A stretch of 57,147 nt of DNA from Pelosinus propionicus DSM 13327. GTDB lineage: Bacteria > Bacillota > Negativicutes > DSM-13327. A program made the translations under genes and the position numbers. The notes beneath the pieces were generated by a model that was not told the DNA's origin, did no database searches, and saw nothing but the letters and a program-made list of their open reading frames with translations. This document shows, in pieces, positions 49,659 through 57,147 of this stretch. Every line of letters begins with the position of its first letter. The first letter of the stretch is position 1. The DNA is taken from positions 1-57,147 of the forward strand of contig NZ_FOTS01000032.1 of NCBI RefSeq assembly GCF_900114615.1, read 5' to 3'.

Positions 49659-49742
49659 TCAGAGTACGTCTCTTTTCAGGAAAAACTTGTTCTTTTTACT
49701 CGGATTCTTGGTATCTTAAAAGTTATCTGCAACAGGAAATAG

Positions 49743-49780
49743 AAAAAGGGCAGAATCACAAAAAGATTCGCCCTTTTTTT
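49743..49780. terminator. Bidirectional terminator
   Basis: AAAAAGGGC-A-GAATC / GATTC-GCCCTTTTTTT between the convergent membrane protein and aldo/keto reductase genes. Confidence 0.88.
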
Positions 49781-49787
49781 CTATTTT

Positions 49788-50633
49788 TTAAAACTCTTCG
49801 TATGTTCTTGGGTCTTGATTCTTAGTACGTCCTGTTTCACTGGTAAGTCCGGAAATGACCTCCATTTCTTCTCTTGTCAATTGAAAATTAAAAATATCTA
49901 AATTGTCACGCTGATGCTTTTGTGAGGATGCTTTTGGAATTGGAATCGCCCCACACTGTACATGCCAACGCAAAATAACTTGTGAGATCGATTTTTGATG
50001 CATTTTGGCAATTTCAGCGATTTTTTTATTTTCCAAAATACTGTTACCACGCCCTAAAGGGCTCCAGGATTCTGTTACAATATCATGTTCCACATGCCAA
50101 CGACGCTGTTCTTCCTGATTAAAGTAAGGATAGAGCTCAATTTGATTAATGCTCGGCTTTACACCAGTTTCTTTTATTAATCGCTCAATATGCTCGGGTA
50201 AAAAGTTGCAGACACCGATAGATCGGACTAATCCCTGCTTTTTAGCCTCTATTAAAGCTTGCCAAGCTTCAACATATAAATTCACGCTGGGATTTGGCCA
50301 ATGAATCAAATAGAGATCGTAATATTCCAATCCTCCTCTATAGAGTGACTCCTGAATTGTTTCAATCGCTTTCTGGTAAGCATGATGGCGCCCCGGCAGC
50401 TTGGAGCAAATCAATAATTCTTCTCTTGGTATTAAACTTTGCCGAACAGCTTCACCTACCGTCCCCTCATTTTCATAATTAAATGCGGTATCAAGCAATC
50501 GATAGCCTATATCAATTGCATTTTTAATCGCACGCACTCCCTCTGTGCCCTTTAACATATAAGTGCCAAATCCAATGCCAGGAACTTCAATACCATCGTT
50601 TAGCAATACTTTTAAAATTGTTTTATCCATCAT
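49788..50633 (-). CDS. Aldo/keto reductase
   Basis: A 281-aa TIM-barrel oxidoreductase: EVPGIGFGTYMLKG, DIGYRLLDTAFNYENEGTVG (Asp and Tyr of the catalytic tetrad), LLICSKLPGRHHAY (Lys), YDLYLIHWPNPSVN (His), IGVCNFLPEHIERLI, NQIELYPYFNQEEQRR, SWSPLGRGN, and NADPH-binding IPIPKASSQKHQRDNLDIF. Reduces aldehydes or ketones with NADPH in the cytoplasm; substrate unknown. SD GGAGAGT precedes the start. Confidence 0.94.
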   Translation of the reverse strand: MMDKTILKVLLNDGIEVPGIGFGTYMLKGTEGVRAIKNAIDIGYRLLDTAFNYENEGTVGEAVRQSLIPREELLICSKLPGRHHAYQKAIETIQESLYRGGLEYYDLYLIHWPNPSVNLYVEAWQALIEAKKQGLVRSIGVCNFLPEHIERLIKETGVKPSINQIELYPYFNQEEQRRWHVEHDIVTESWSPLGRGNSILENKKIAEIAKMHQKSISQVILRWHVQCGAIPIPKASSQKHQRDNLDIFNFQLTREEMEVISGLTSETGRTKNQDPRTYEEF

Positions 50634-50878
50634 GGCAGACTCTCCTTTTCGCAGTTATATTTTCATTGGCAACTTGCCAATGAACTTACTCTTATCTTAA
50701 CTTTAAGCGGTATCATACAGATATCACTGCAATTGTGAAAAAACAAGCTGTACTAGTACCGTTTTGTAATGGTCTCTACAATGAAATTTATCATAACTTA
50801 TTTCGAGTTATATAGACAAAAAAGCTGATCTCCTGTAACATTAAGCAATAAATACAACACACTTTCTAAGGAGTTATC

Positions 50879-51373
50879 ATGCGCAAAAGGACTAGTATCT
50901 TCGCTCTTATTACAATCATCATTGCCCTTTATTGCAGTTATACAGCTTTTTCTTATGACAATCGCACTGCCAGCAACTTATCATCCTACTGTACTATTGA
51001 TTTTCGTGGTATAACTGATCCTCAAACAAAGATTACTACAGGTGCAACCTTATCTATAGTTGATTTTCGATATGGATCTGAACAGTTAGAAAGATTTTTC
51101 ACCATTGATGTTGATGGTAAAATTCATAAGATGGATCGCATTGAGATATCTGCTCAGCCGCCGACTTATTCTCTCAAAGATTTCTCCACAGGAATCGTCT
51201 TTAAACATACCAATACTTTATTTGTCACTTTTCCCCTGCAAGTCTTAAGGGAAATATCTGAGGCTAATCGTGTAACCGTTTCCTTTAAATATACCAACAG
51301 TAATTTGGCTATTGAACTTCCATTAAGCGCCGTCGATTTACAATACTGGAAAAATCAATTGCCCTTCTTGTAA
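50879..51373 (+). CDS. Hypothetical exported protein, 164 aa
   Basis: MRKRTSIFALITIIIALYCS gives a signal peptide or single N-terminal anchor (to about residue 27), followed by a beta-rich domain (IDFRGITDPQTKITTGATLS, EQLERFFTIDVDGKIHKMDR, TLFVTFPLQVLREISE). Not recognised. SD TAAGGAG six bases before the ATG is good. It lies 126 bases ahead of the GGDEF gene. Confidence 0.75.
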   Translation: MRKRTSIFALITIIIALYCSYTAFSYDNRTASNLSSYCTIDFRGITDPQTKITTGATLSIVDFRYGSEQLERFFTIDVDGKIHKMDRIEISAQPPTYSLKDFSTGIVFKHTNTLFVTFPLQVLREISEANRVTVSFKYTNSNLAIELPLSAVDLQYWKNQLPFL

Positions 51374-51461
51374 GATTCTTTTGTTGCCGTCCCCAAAAGA
51401 GGCGATTTTTGAGCAGATTCTTTAATTAATAGTTGGAAAAAGATGCTTTTTTTGCGATAAT

Positions 51462-51489
51462 ATTTCTTATAAGATACTATATAAGAAAT
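51462..51489. promoter_or_regulatory. Inverted repeat just upstream of the GGDEF gene
   Basis: ATTTCTTATA (51462-51471) / TATAAGAAAT (51480-51489), 10 bases before the ATG. It leaves little room for an SD, so it may be an operator or a leader hairpin controlling translation. Confidence 0.45.
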
Positions 51490-51499
51490 GAGTTAATCA

Positions 51500-52981
51500 A
51501 TGAAATATAAAAGAATCATCATACTCTTGTTGACCTTGTTTATAATTTGTTTTGTTCAATTTAATAATTATTCATCGTACGATGAGATGACCACTCCCCA
51601 TAAACCTATGGAGATCTCTCCCTCTATGTATATTGATTTAACTGCTGATGAAAGAGAATTTATACATTCACTGGGTGTCATTCAGGTGGTGGTCGATGAA
51701 AGCTTCCCGCCCATTTCATATTATGATGCGAATAAGAAAGAATTTGTAGGAATTTCAATTGAAGTTTTGGGAATCTTATCTAAAACAATTGGTTTTGAGT
51801 ATACGATTATTCAAGATGAAACTTTATCATGGGCAGATCGCTTAAATCTGATAAGAGATAATAAGGCACTTATACTGTGCGGGGCAAGCATTAGCGATGA
51901 AAGAAAGAAATATGGCTACTTTACGGATACGCCCTATTTTGAAATGAATTATGCTTTAATTGGCTCCATCAATCATCATGTAAGAATTACCGATATTAAC
52001 GATATCTCCAAGTATAAGATCGGCCTGATTGAAGGTACATCTATTAATGAATATATTTTAAAATTTGCCTATCCTCAAAATATTATCTACTATAAAACAT
52101 TTGATGATGCTTTTGCAGCTTTGAAAAAACAGGAAATCAATCTTATTCCAGACAATGAGGCATCTTTTATTGAAAAGTATTTTAAAGGAAAACTATTTGA
52201 TTATGAAATCGTGTTTTCAATCAATGGCAATGTTCGAAAATATGCTTTTTTCTCTCCTAAAACAGAGGAAGGTAAAAAATTAACTACGATTTTAACGAAG
52301 GGAATGAAACGGATTCCTTTAAAAAAAGTAGCCAACACTTATTATGAAGATAAAAGCATATTTGCTTATTATAAGGATCATGTTCAACAAGAACAGCGTA
52401 TTAGTGAAATCCGTAATTTTTTTCTTTTACTGTTGATCGGAATCTTTATTATATTTATAAATGTTACTGCTCTAATGCGAAAACGGAATAAGGAATTAGA
52501 ATTTCTTTCGTCAACTGATTATTTGACAGGGCTAAAAAATCGAACTGCATTGTTTAATGACTTCTCCGATCTATCTAAATTAACAAAAGCAATTGTATGT
52601 TACATCGATTTGGACAATTTTAAAATTATTAATGATACATTCGGTCACGAAACTGGCGACATGGTGCTACAATCCACTGCTCATCGTTTGAAGGAGTTTT
52701 TACCTGACGCAAACATCTATCGTATGGGCGGTGATGAATTCTTGATAATCATAACCTCGGCTGCAATATTTGATGGAAAATCATTGCTGGCACATATTGA
52801 AAATCCGATTCACGATAAGCAAAATATTTATCAAGTTAGTGCCAGTATCGGTTATATTGATACTTCTGAATGTAAATACAGTTCATTAAATGAAATTATT
52901 AACGCTGCCGATACCGCCATGCTTAAGGCAAAAACACTCGGGAAAAATAATATTGTTAAAGCTCCAAATTTGCTGCCGTAA
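51500..52981 (+). CDS. Membrane diguanylate cyclase with periplasmic SBP domain
   Basis: A 493-aa sensor: N-terminal membrane helix (7-23), bacterial extracellular solute-binding domain 3 (about 55-290, ADEREFIHSLGVIQVVVDES to FSPKTEEGKKL), second membrane helix (about 310-333), then a GGDEF domain (about 345-490) with DYLTGLKNRTALF, CYIDLDNFKIINDTFGHETG and intact active-site MGGDEF. It makes cyclic di-GMP in response to a periplasmic ligand, probably an amino acid or similar (from the family). The 3' end overlaps the convergent kinase gene by 26 bases. Confidence 0.93.
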   Translation: MKYKRIIILLLTLFIICFVQFNNYSSYDEMTTPHKPMEISPSMYIDLTADEREFIHSLGVIQVVVDESFPPISYYDANKKEFVGISIEVLGILSKTIGFEYTIIQDETLSWADRLNLIRDNKALILCGASISDERKKYGYFTDTPYFEMNYALIGSINHHVRITDINDISKYKIGLIEGTSINEYILKFAYPQNIIYYKTFDDAFAALKKQEINLIPDNEASFIEKYFKGKLFDYEIVFSINGNVRKYAFFSPKTEEGKKLTTILTKGMKRIPLKKVANTYYEDKSIFAYYKDHVQQEQRISEIRNFFLLLLIGIFIIFINVTALMRKRNKELEFLSSTDYLTGLKNRTALFNDFSDLSKLTKAIVCYIDLDNFKIINDTFGHETGDMVLQSTAHRLKEFLPDANIYRMGGDEFLIIITSAAIFDGKSLLAHIENPIHDKQNIYQVSASIGYIDTSECKYSSLNEIINAADTAMLKAKTLGKNNIVKAPNLLP

Positions 52982-53621
52982 TGATTTGAGTAGCTCTATG
53001 GCGAGTTTGAATAATCAATTCTGCATTTGGCGCATCTGTAGAGCTAATTTTTTTTAACGCTTCTTCAACGGATCGGCCTGTGCGCATATGCCGGCTTATA
53101 AGGCGTTCTTTTGTCGTAGAGCTCGGCGTCTCAATGAACCAACTTTCATCAAACAAATCGGCGAGTTCATTCCACGGAGAAGTATCTACTAATAAATAAT
53201 TACCTTCGACAATTATAATTTTATGTTTTTTCTCAATTACGATTGAACCTTCAACGGGATTGTGAAGATCTCGATCATAAGAAGGACAATATAGTTTCTC
53301 CTCTTTTCCGGATGCTATTTCTTTTATCAGCATTACGAATCTCTGGGAATCAAAGGTTTGAGGAATTCCCTTTAACGGCAATAGTCCTTTTTCTATCAAT
53401 ATATCATTATGATAATGATATCCGTCCATTGGAACCACAATTGCACTTTCTTCTTTTAATACTTCATTTATCTTTTTCATCAGCAAATCCGCTAATGTAC
53501 TCTTACCTGCTCCAGGAACCCCTGTAATCGCTAATAAAAATCGTGTATTTTGACTTTTTTCATAGTTTTTTATTAACAGATTACTTAACGTTGTCAAATC
53601 AGCATTCGTAATTGCTCCCAT
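52956..53621 (-). CDS. P-loop nucleoside/sugar kinase-like protein
   Basis: A 221-aa protein of the uridine kinase/pantothenate kinase-like group (sometimes annotated fructose-transport kinase): FLLAITGVPGAGKSTLADLL (Walker A at about 35), VPMDGYHYHNDILIEKGLLP, KGIPQTFDSQRFV, YCPSYDRDLHNPVEGSIVI, KIIIVEGNYLLVDTSPW, and the lid RLISRHMRTGRSVEEALKK. The start at 53621 is preceded by SD AGGAGG; a longer ORF reaches 53651. Tail-to-tail overlap with the GGDEF gene. Confidence 0.88.
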   Translation of the reverse strand: MGAITNADLTTLSNLLIKNYEKSQNTRFLLAITGVPGAGKSTLADLLMKKINEVLKEESAIVVPMDGYHYHNDILIEKGLLPLKGIPQTFDSQRFVMLIKEIASGKEEKLYCPSYDRDLHNPVEGSIVIEKKHKIIIVEGNYLLVDTSPWNELADLFDESWFIETPSSTTKERLISRHMRTGRSVEEALKKISSTDAPNAELIIQTRHRATQIITAANLEL

Positions 53622-53764
53622 TCTATGAGTTCCTCCTCTTAAAATCTTCATGGCAGTTCAGTCTGCACTTCTAGTTTTGTTATCATACATAACTAGAAGC
53701 TTTTTTTTGAAAACATTACTTATTATTACTTATCATAAAATGGCAGACTGCTATTTACCAAAGT

Positions 53765-54541
53765 TTAGATCTGATGTAATCGTTCGAATAGCTTTGCATA
53801 TTGCTGCAGCGTTTGTTCATTCTCAACTTTGACCCCAGATCTATAGTACTCAATTGCTCCAATCCCCTCATTGATACTGTTTGTTTCTTTTAAAGTTCTT
53901 TTTAGATTTTCAGCTGTACCAATCCCGCCATCAATAATATCTACTTGCTCGGGCAAAAGTTTTTTTAACATGTCTTTATAGAAAGGAAAATGAGTACATC
54001 CTAGCACCACGGTTCCATATTGATTTAGCTTATAGGAACCCAGTTGTGACTTAAGATAGGGCAATACGATTTCTTCATTAAACTCAAAGTCTTCTGCAAA
54101 CTTTACGAGACCAGGAAGAGCAAGTCCATCAACAATATGATCGCTATCGAGTTTAGTGACTAAATTATTAAATTTCTCTTCCTTGAGGGTAAGACTAGTG
54201 GCTAATACCAATACTCTATTTCCCGTTTCTTGATTTTTTATGATAGCCGGTTTTACTGCTGGTTCTATACCTATTATTGGAAAGCTATACTTTTTCCTCA
54301 GCTCTTTGGCGACCACACTTGTTGCTGTATTACATGCAATCACCAATGCTTTAATATTTTGCTGAGATAAAAAGTCTACAGCTTCAAATACATATTTTTT
54401 AACATCATCCTTTGACTTTTCCCCATATGGTACATGCAATGTATCAGCATAATAAATATAGTCGTCTTTGGGCAATAGCCGTAATGCATGATAAAGTACT
54501 GTCATTCCACCTATTCCGGAGTCAAAAAAACCTATTTTCAT
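53765..54541 (-). CDS. murI: Glutamate racemase
   Basis: A 258-aa enzyme converting L- to D-glutamate for peptidoglycan. Motifs: IGFFDSGIGGMTVLYHALRL, YYADTLHVPYGEKS, LVIACNTATSVVA (first catalytic Cys), GIEPAVKPAI, VVLGCTHFPFYKDML (second catalytic Cys), IIDGGIGTAENLKR. The ATG at 54541 follows SD GAGGTG; the ORF extends nine codons further upstream without one. Confidence 0.96.
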   Translation of the reverse strand: MKIGFFDSGIGGMTVLYHALRLLPKDDYIYYADTLHVPYGEKSKDDVKKYVFEAVDFLSQQNIKALVIACNTATSVVAKELRKKYSFPIIGIEPAVKPAIIKNQETGNRVLVLATSLTLKEEKFNNLVTKLDSDHIVDGLALPGLVKFAEDFEFNEEIVLPYLKSQLGSYKLNQYGTVVLGCTHFPFYKDMLKKLLPEQVDIIDGGIGTAENLKRTLKETNSINEGIGAIEYYRSGVKVENEQTLQQYAKLFERLHQI

Positions 54542-54704
54542 ATCTCGCACCTCACTTCTTCGAGCCATTTAGTATATTCATTTTATCTACAAGCCAGAAA
54601 TCCTTTTTGGCGAGCGATTACCTGACTTTTTAATTTTACTACTTTTCTTTTTCAATCACAAATGAATTGCAAATTGAGCATTAAAGCCAGCTATTTAATG
54701 AAAT

Positions 54705-54739
54705 AAAAGAAACATCAACCTCCTAAAAAAGTTGATGTT
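54705..54739 (-). terminator. Terminator downstream of hypA
   Basis: Stem AACATCAAC / GTTGATGTT with an 11-base loop, followed on the minus strand by TCTTTTATTT. Confidence 0.8.
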
Positions 54740-54777
54740 CTTTTACAACCTAAACACACATAAAAACCTCTTTTATC

Positions 54778-55116
54778 TTAGAAGGCAATGATTTCCTTAA
54801 TCATCAGCTCTTTTCCGCATAACAGCTCCCCTGTACTTTTGCAGTTTGGACATTTACTGTTATTCTCAATCAGATTAAAAACTTTATTACACTTTTTGCA
54901 AATCGCATTGCCAGGTATTATCTCGATTTCTAAATTCGTATCTTGCAATAATGTACCATCTACTGCAACTGGGTAACACGCTTCAACATATCTCGGAATT
55001 ATCGATGAAAGCTCACCGATCTGGATAATTAATGTATGAATTTTAGTTAATTCATTTTTACGTGCAAAATCTTCAATCGTTTTTATGACTTCAATCACAA
55101 CTCCAAGTTCATGCAT
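54778..55116 (-). CDS. hypA: HypA-type hydrogenase nickel-incorporation protein
   Basis: A 112-aa metallochaperone: MHELGVVIEVIKTIEDFARK with the nickel-binding MHE start, IGELSSIIPRYVEACYPVAV, and a zinc site made of CKKCNKVF and CPNCKSTG. HypA delivers nickel to [NiFe] hydrogenase or urease. Here it follows the GltD-like flavoprotein gene by 18 bases rather than other hyp genes, so it may be co-transcribed with that iron-sulfur oxidoreductase. Confidence 0.93.
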   Translation of the reverse strand: MHELGVVIEVIKTIEDFARKNELTKIHTLIIQIGELSSIIPRYVEACYPVAVDGTLLQDTNLEIEIIPGNAICKKCNKVFNLIENNSKCPNCKSTGELLCGKELMIKEIIAF

Positions 55117-55134
55117 ATGAGACCTCTTTTCTTG

Positions 55135-56860
55135 TCAATTTCTTTCTCCAGATAAAATCGATTCTATAAATTTCAGTGGCTTTTTTACAGCAATTCTTAC
55201 CTTGCGTTTTATCGCATGCCTGATAACTGCTGGTTTTATTTTCCTGAGTTCTACGCCCTCAGCGTCATATTTTCTGACAAGGGAAATAGCATCAAACTTA
55301 CATTTAGTTGTACAGACACCACATCCTACACACAGATATTCATCCACAACTGTAGCGCCGCAGCCAAGGCAGCGTTCGGTTTCCTTCTTAACCTGCTCTT
55401 CTGTAAATGTACCACGTGAATCCACGAAGGATTCTTTGAATATCTTTGTATCACGCTGGATTGCTTTTTGTCGTGGAAGACGATCGTATCCTTCAAGAAC
55501 AAGGTTCGCTTTATCAAGCGGACGGTAATCCCTCTTCGTGCGACCAATCGTTAAGCTTTGCCCAGGATGAACATAACGATGGATTGAAATGGCTCCTTTC
55601 TTCCCCATAGCAATGGCATCAATAGCAAACTTTGGACCGGTTAACACATCACCTCCAGCGAATACATCGGGCTCATCGGTTTGATAAGTATCAGGATCTG
55701 CCTTAATTGTCTTGTTAGGATTTAATGCAATTTTGCTATCAACAAGCAAGTTCCCCCACTCAATTGCCTGACCTACCGAAAGCAGGATATTGTCTGCCTT
55801 GACTATCCTTTTTTCATTTTCATCGAAATTGGGATTAAACTTGCCATTTTCATATACAGAAATACATTTCTTGAATTCTACACCGGTAACACGTCCATTT
55901 TCCGTAAGAATCCGATCAGGTCCCCAGGAATTGTGAATGACGATTCCTTCTGACAAAGTCTCGTCAATTTCCTCTTCAAGTGCTGGCATTTCTTTTCTGC
56001 TCTCCAGACAGTACATATTCACTTGCAATACGCTGATTCGTCTGGCAGATCTAGCAACATCAATGGCGACGTTGCCACCGCCGATCACAAGCGTCGGTCC
56101 TTCTAATTTAAACTCTTCATTGAAATTGGCTTTGCGTAAGAAGTCCACACCATTGATTACACCTGCAGCATTTTCACCTTTTATACCAAGCTTTCTACCT
56201 ATTTGAGCACCGATTGCAAGATAAAAGGCCTCGAAGCCTTGACCTCTTAAGTCATTAAGGCTTACATCCTTACCAACTTCAACACCCGTCTTAAACTCAA
56301 CACCTAATTCTTTTAAAATATTGATTTCCGCATTCACTACATCTTTTTCGAGCCTGAAAGCAGGGATTCCGAATGTCAGCATACCGCCAAGTGCTTTTTG
56401 TTTTTCAAACACGGTCACTTTATAACCATCAAGAGCTAAGTAAAAAGCACAAGAAAGTCCAGAAGGACCTCCCCCGATAATTGCAATTTTATTCCCGTAA
56501 TGATGCTTTACTTCAGGTACGTAACGATTATCTTTGTTGAAATCTTGTTCTGCAATAAATTTCTTGATATCATCAATAGCAACTGGCTCATCAACATCAC
56601 CTCTAGTACAAGCAGATTCGCATTGTCTCGAGCAGATACGCCCGCATACTGCCGGAAACGGATTTTCGTGCTTGATAAGTTCAAGTGCTTCAGTATACCT
56701 TCCTTGAGACGCCAGCTTGATATAACCCTGAATACCAATATGAGCTGGACATTCTGCTTTACAAGGACTTGTGCCGGTAGCAACAACAACTCTTCTGTTC
56801 GTACGATAATCGGGGTTCCATTTGTCTGGACCCCACTCTGTATCATAGACCGCTCCCGTG
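55135..56860 (-). pseudogene. GltD-like FAD/NAD(P) oxidoreductase, 5'-truncated by IS
   Basis: The frame is open from the stop at 55135 to the IS boundary near 56860, about 575 codons, with no start codon at a natural place. Order: YDTEWGPDKWNPDYRTNRRV, cysteine-rich Fer4_20-type domain (SPCKAECPAHIGIQGYIKLA, CGRICSRQCESACTRG), FAD-binding IIGGGPSGLSCAFYLALDGY, GGMLTFGIPAFRLEKDV, NADPH-binding VIGGGNVAIDVARSARRI, FAGGDVLTGPKFAIDAIAMG, and C-terminal ferredoxin-like CLGCGATVVDEYLCVGCGVC plus TTKC. This is the glutamate synthase small-subunit/NfnB-like family. The IS removed the N-terminal part, so the gene is probably broken; an earlier half may exist beyond the IS. Confidence 0.85.
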
Positions 56861-57147
56861 GAAATAGACAGGCAGGAAACGCCCTGTCGTAGGATAGCTT
56901 AGAATTACACGGCCATGCTCCTGATTTGAAAGGGAGTATGGCCATTTTTTGTCTTGATGCGTTCGAAGTTGTAGAAGTGGATGTATTGGTCAATAAGATG
57001 ACGTGCTTGGTGAATGGTCTGAATTTTTTGGCGGTAGATACACTCGGTTTTTAGAATGCCGAAGAAGTTTTCGGCAGGGGCATTATCCAGAGGTGTAGCC
57101 GCTCTTGACATGGACGGCAGAATGCCGTACTGTTTGGTTAGGTTCAA
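56858..57147 (-). mobile_element. IS3-family insertion sequence, partial
   Basis: Right-hand part of a second, different IS3-family element. Its end appears near 56858-56861 (GGAAATAGACAGGCAGGAAA inward), where the GltD-like reading frame stops matching. The other end is beyond the window. Confidence 0.75.
56905..57147 (-). CDS. IS3-family transposase, C-terminal fragment
   Basis: Open to the window edge. Contains YGILPSMSRAATPLDNAPAE, NFFGILKTECIYRQKIQTIH (catalytic Glu region) and the C-terminal YIHFYNFERIKTKNGHTPFQ typical of IS3/IS150 OrfB. It is 5'-truncated only by the window boundary and belongs to a different IS from that at the left end. Confidence 0.92.
   Translation of the reverse strand: MNLTKQYGILPSMSRAATPLDNAPAENFFGILKTECIYRQKIQTIHQARHLIDQYIHFYNFERIKTKNGHTPFQIRSMAV

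Overview
This window looks like a contig from a diderm Firmicute, most likely a Sporomusaceae-type member of the Negativicutes. It combines Firmicute features (SD-driven small genes, DynA-type bacterial dynamin, YvrJ/DUF1659/DUF2922 proteins, a holin-like mini-toxin) with genuine outer-membrane machinery (TonB-dependent receptor barrels, an autotransporter barrel, a TpsB/TpsA two-partner secretion locus, OmpH/Skp chaperones). Taxonomy is inferred from gene content only. Both window ends lie inside IS3-family transposase genes.

Left half (about 0.3 to 34.8 kb) is GC-rich. From 0.3 to 13.7 kb it holds a minus-strand locus. A sigma-A-like promoter (13660-13688) is followed by three tandem cobalamin riboswitches (13.6-12.58 kb), two of them with recognisable intrinsic terminators. 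Then come an OmpH-like chaperone, remnants of a second OmpH gene and of a YbjN-like gene, and two copies of a cassette: a giant outer-membrane protein, a YbjN-like protein and a small secreted protein. The giant protein (about 1,456-1,461 aa) is an in-frame fusion of a complete autotransporter (signal peptide, short passenger, beta-barrel ending in WRF) to a complete TonB-dependent receptor (TonB-box-like motif, plug, barrel ending in YFF). One copy is intact; the other has a one-base deletion. With the B12 riboswitches upstream, the simplest reading is a cobalamin-regulated, surface-exposed uptake system built on a two-barrel protein. This is the most interesting item here.

From 14.9 to 28.7 kb on the plus strand: a MalT/LAL-type LuxR regulator, a DUF2442 protein, a TpsB transporter, two large TpsA-type adhesins with near-identical export domains and internal repeats, an 88-aa translationally coupled protein and an OmpH/Skp chaperone. 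From 29.9 to 28.86 kb on the minus strand is an operon of DUF1659, DUF2922, YvrJ and a newly read 58-aa protein, with a structured leader. An amidase follows. From 31 to 34.8 kb is a mobile-element control module: SSB, a replication-like protein gene carrying three DnaA boxes at 12-bp phasing, an excisionase-like protein, an XRE repressor, an orphan integrase arm domain and a tyrosine integrase, directly abutting the 3' end of a tRNA-Arg(ACG) gene. This fits an integrated island whose right end is the tRNA.

Right half (34.8-57 kb) is AT-rich and looks like ordinary chromosome: an LtaS-like sulfatase, a PAP-type phosphoesterase, a flavodoxin-fold reductase, membrane proteins, a two-headed dynamin-like GTPase, a DHA2 MFS pump with MarR regulator and a palindromic operator, hybrid cluster protein with an upstream TGTGA-N6-TCACA site, an aldo/keto reductase, an SBP-GGDEF diguanylate cyclase, a nucleoside-kinase-like protein, glutamate racemase, HypA, and a GltD-like flavoprotein whose 5' end is cut by the right-hand IS.
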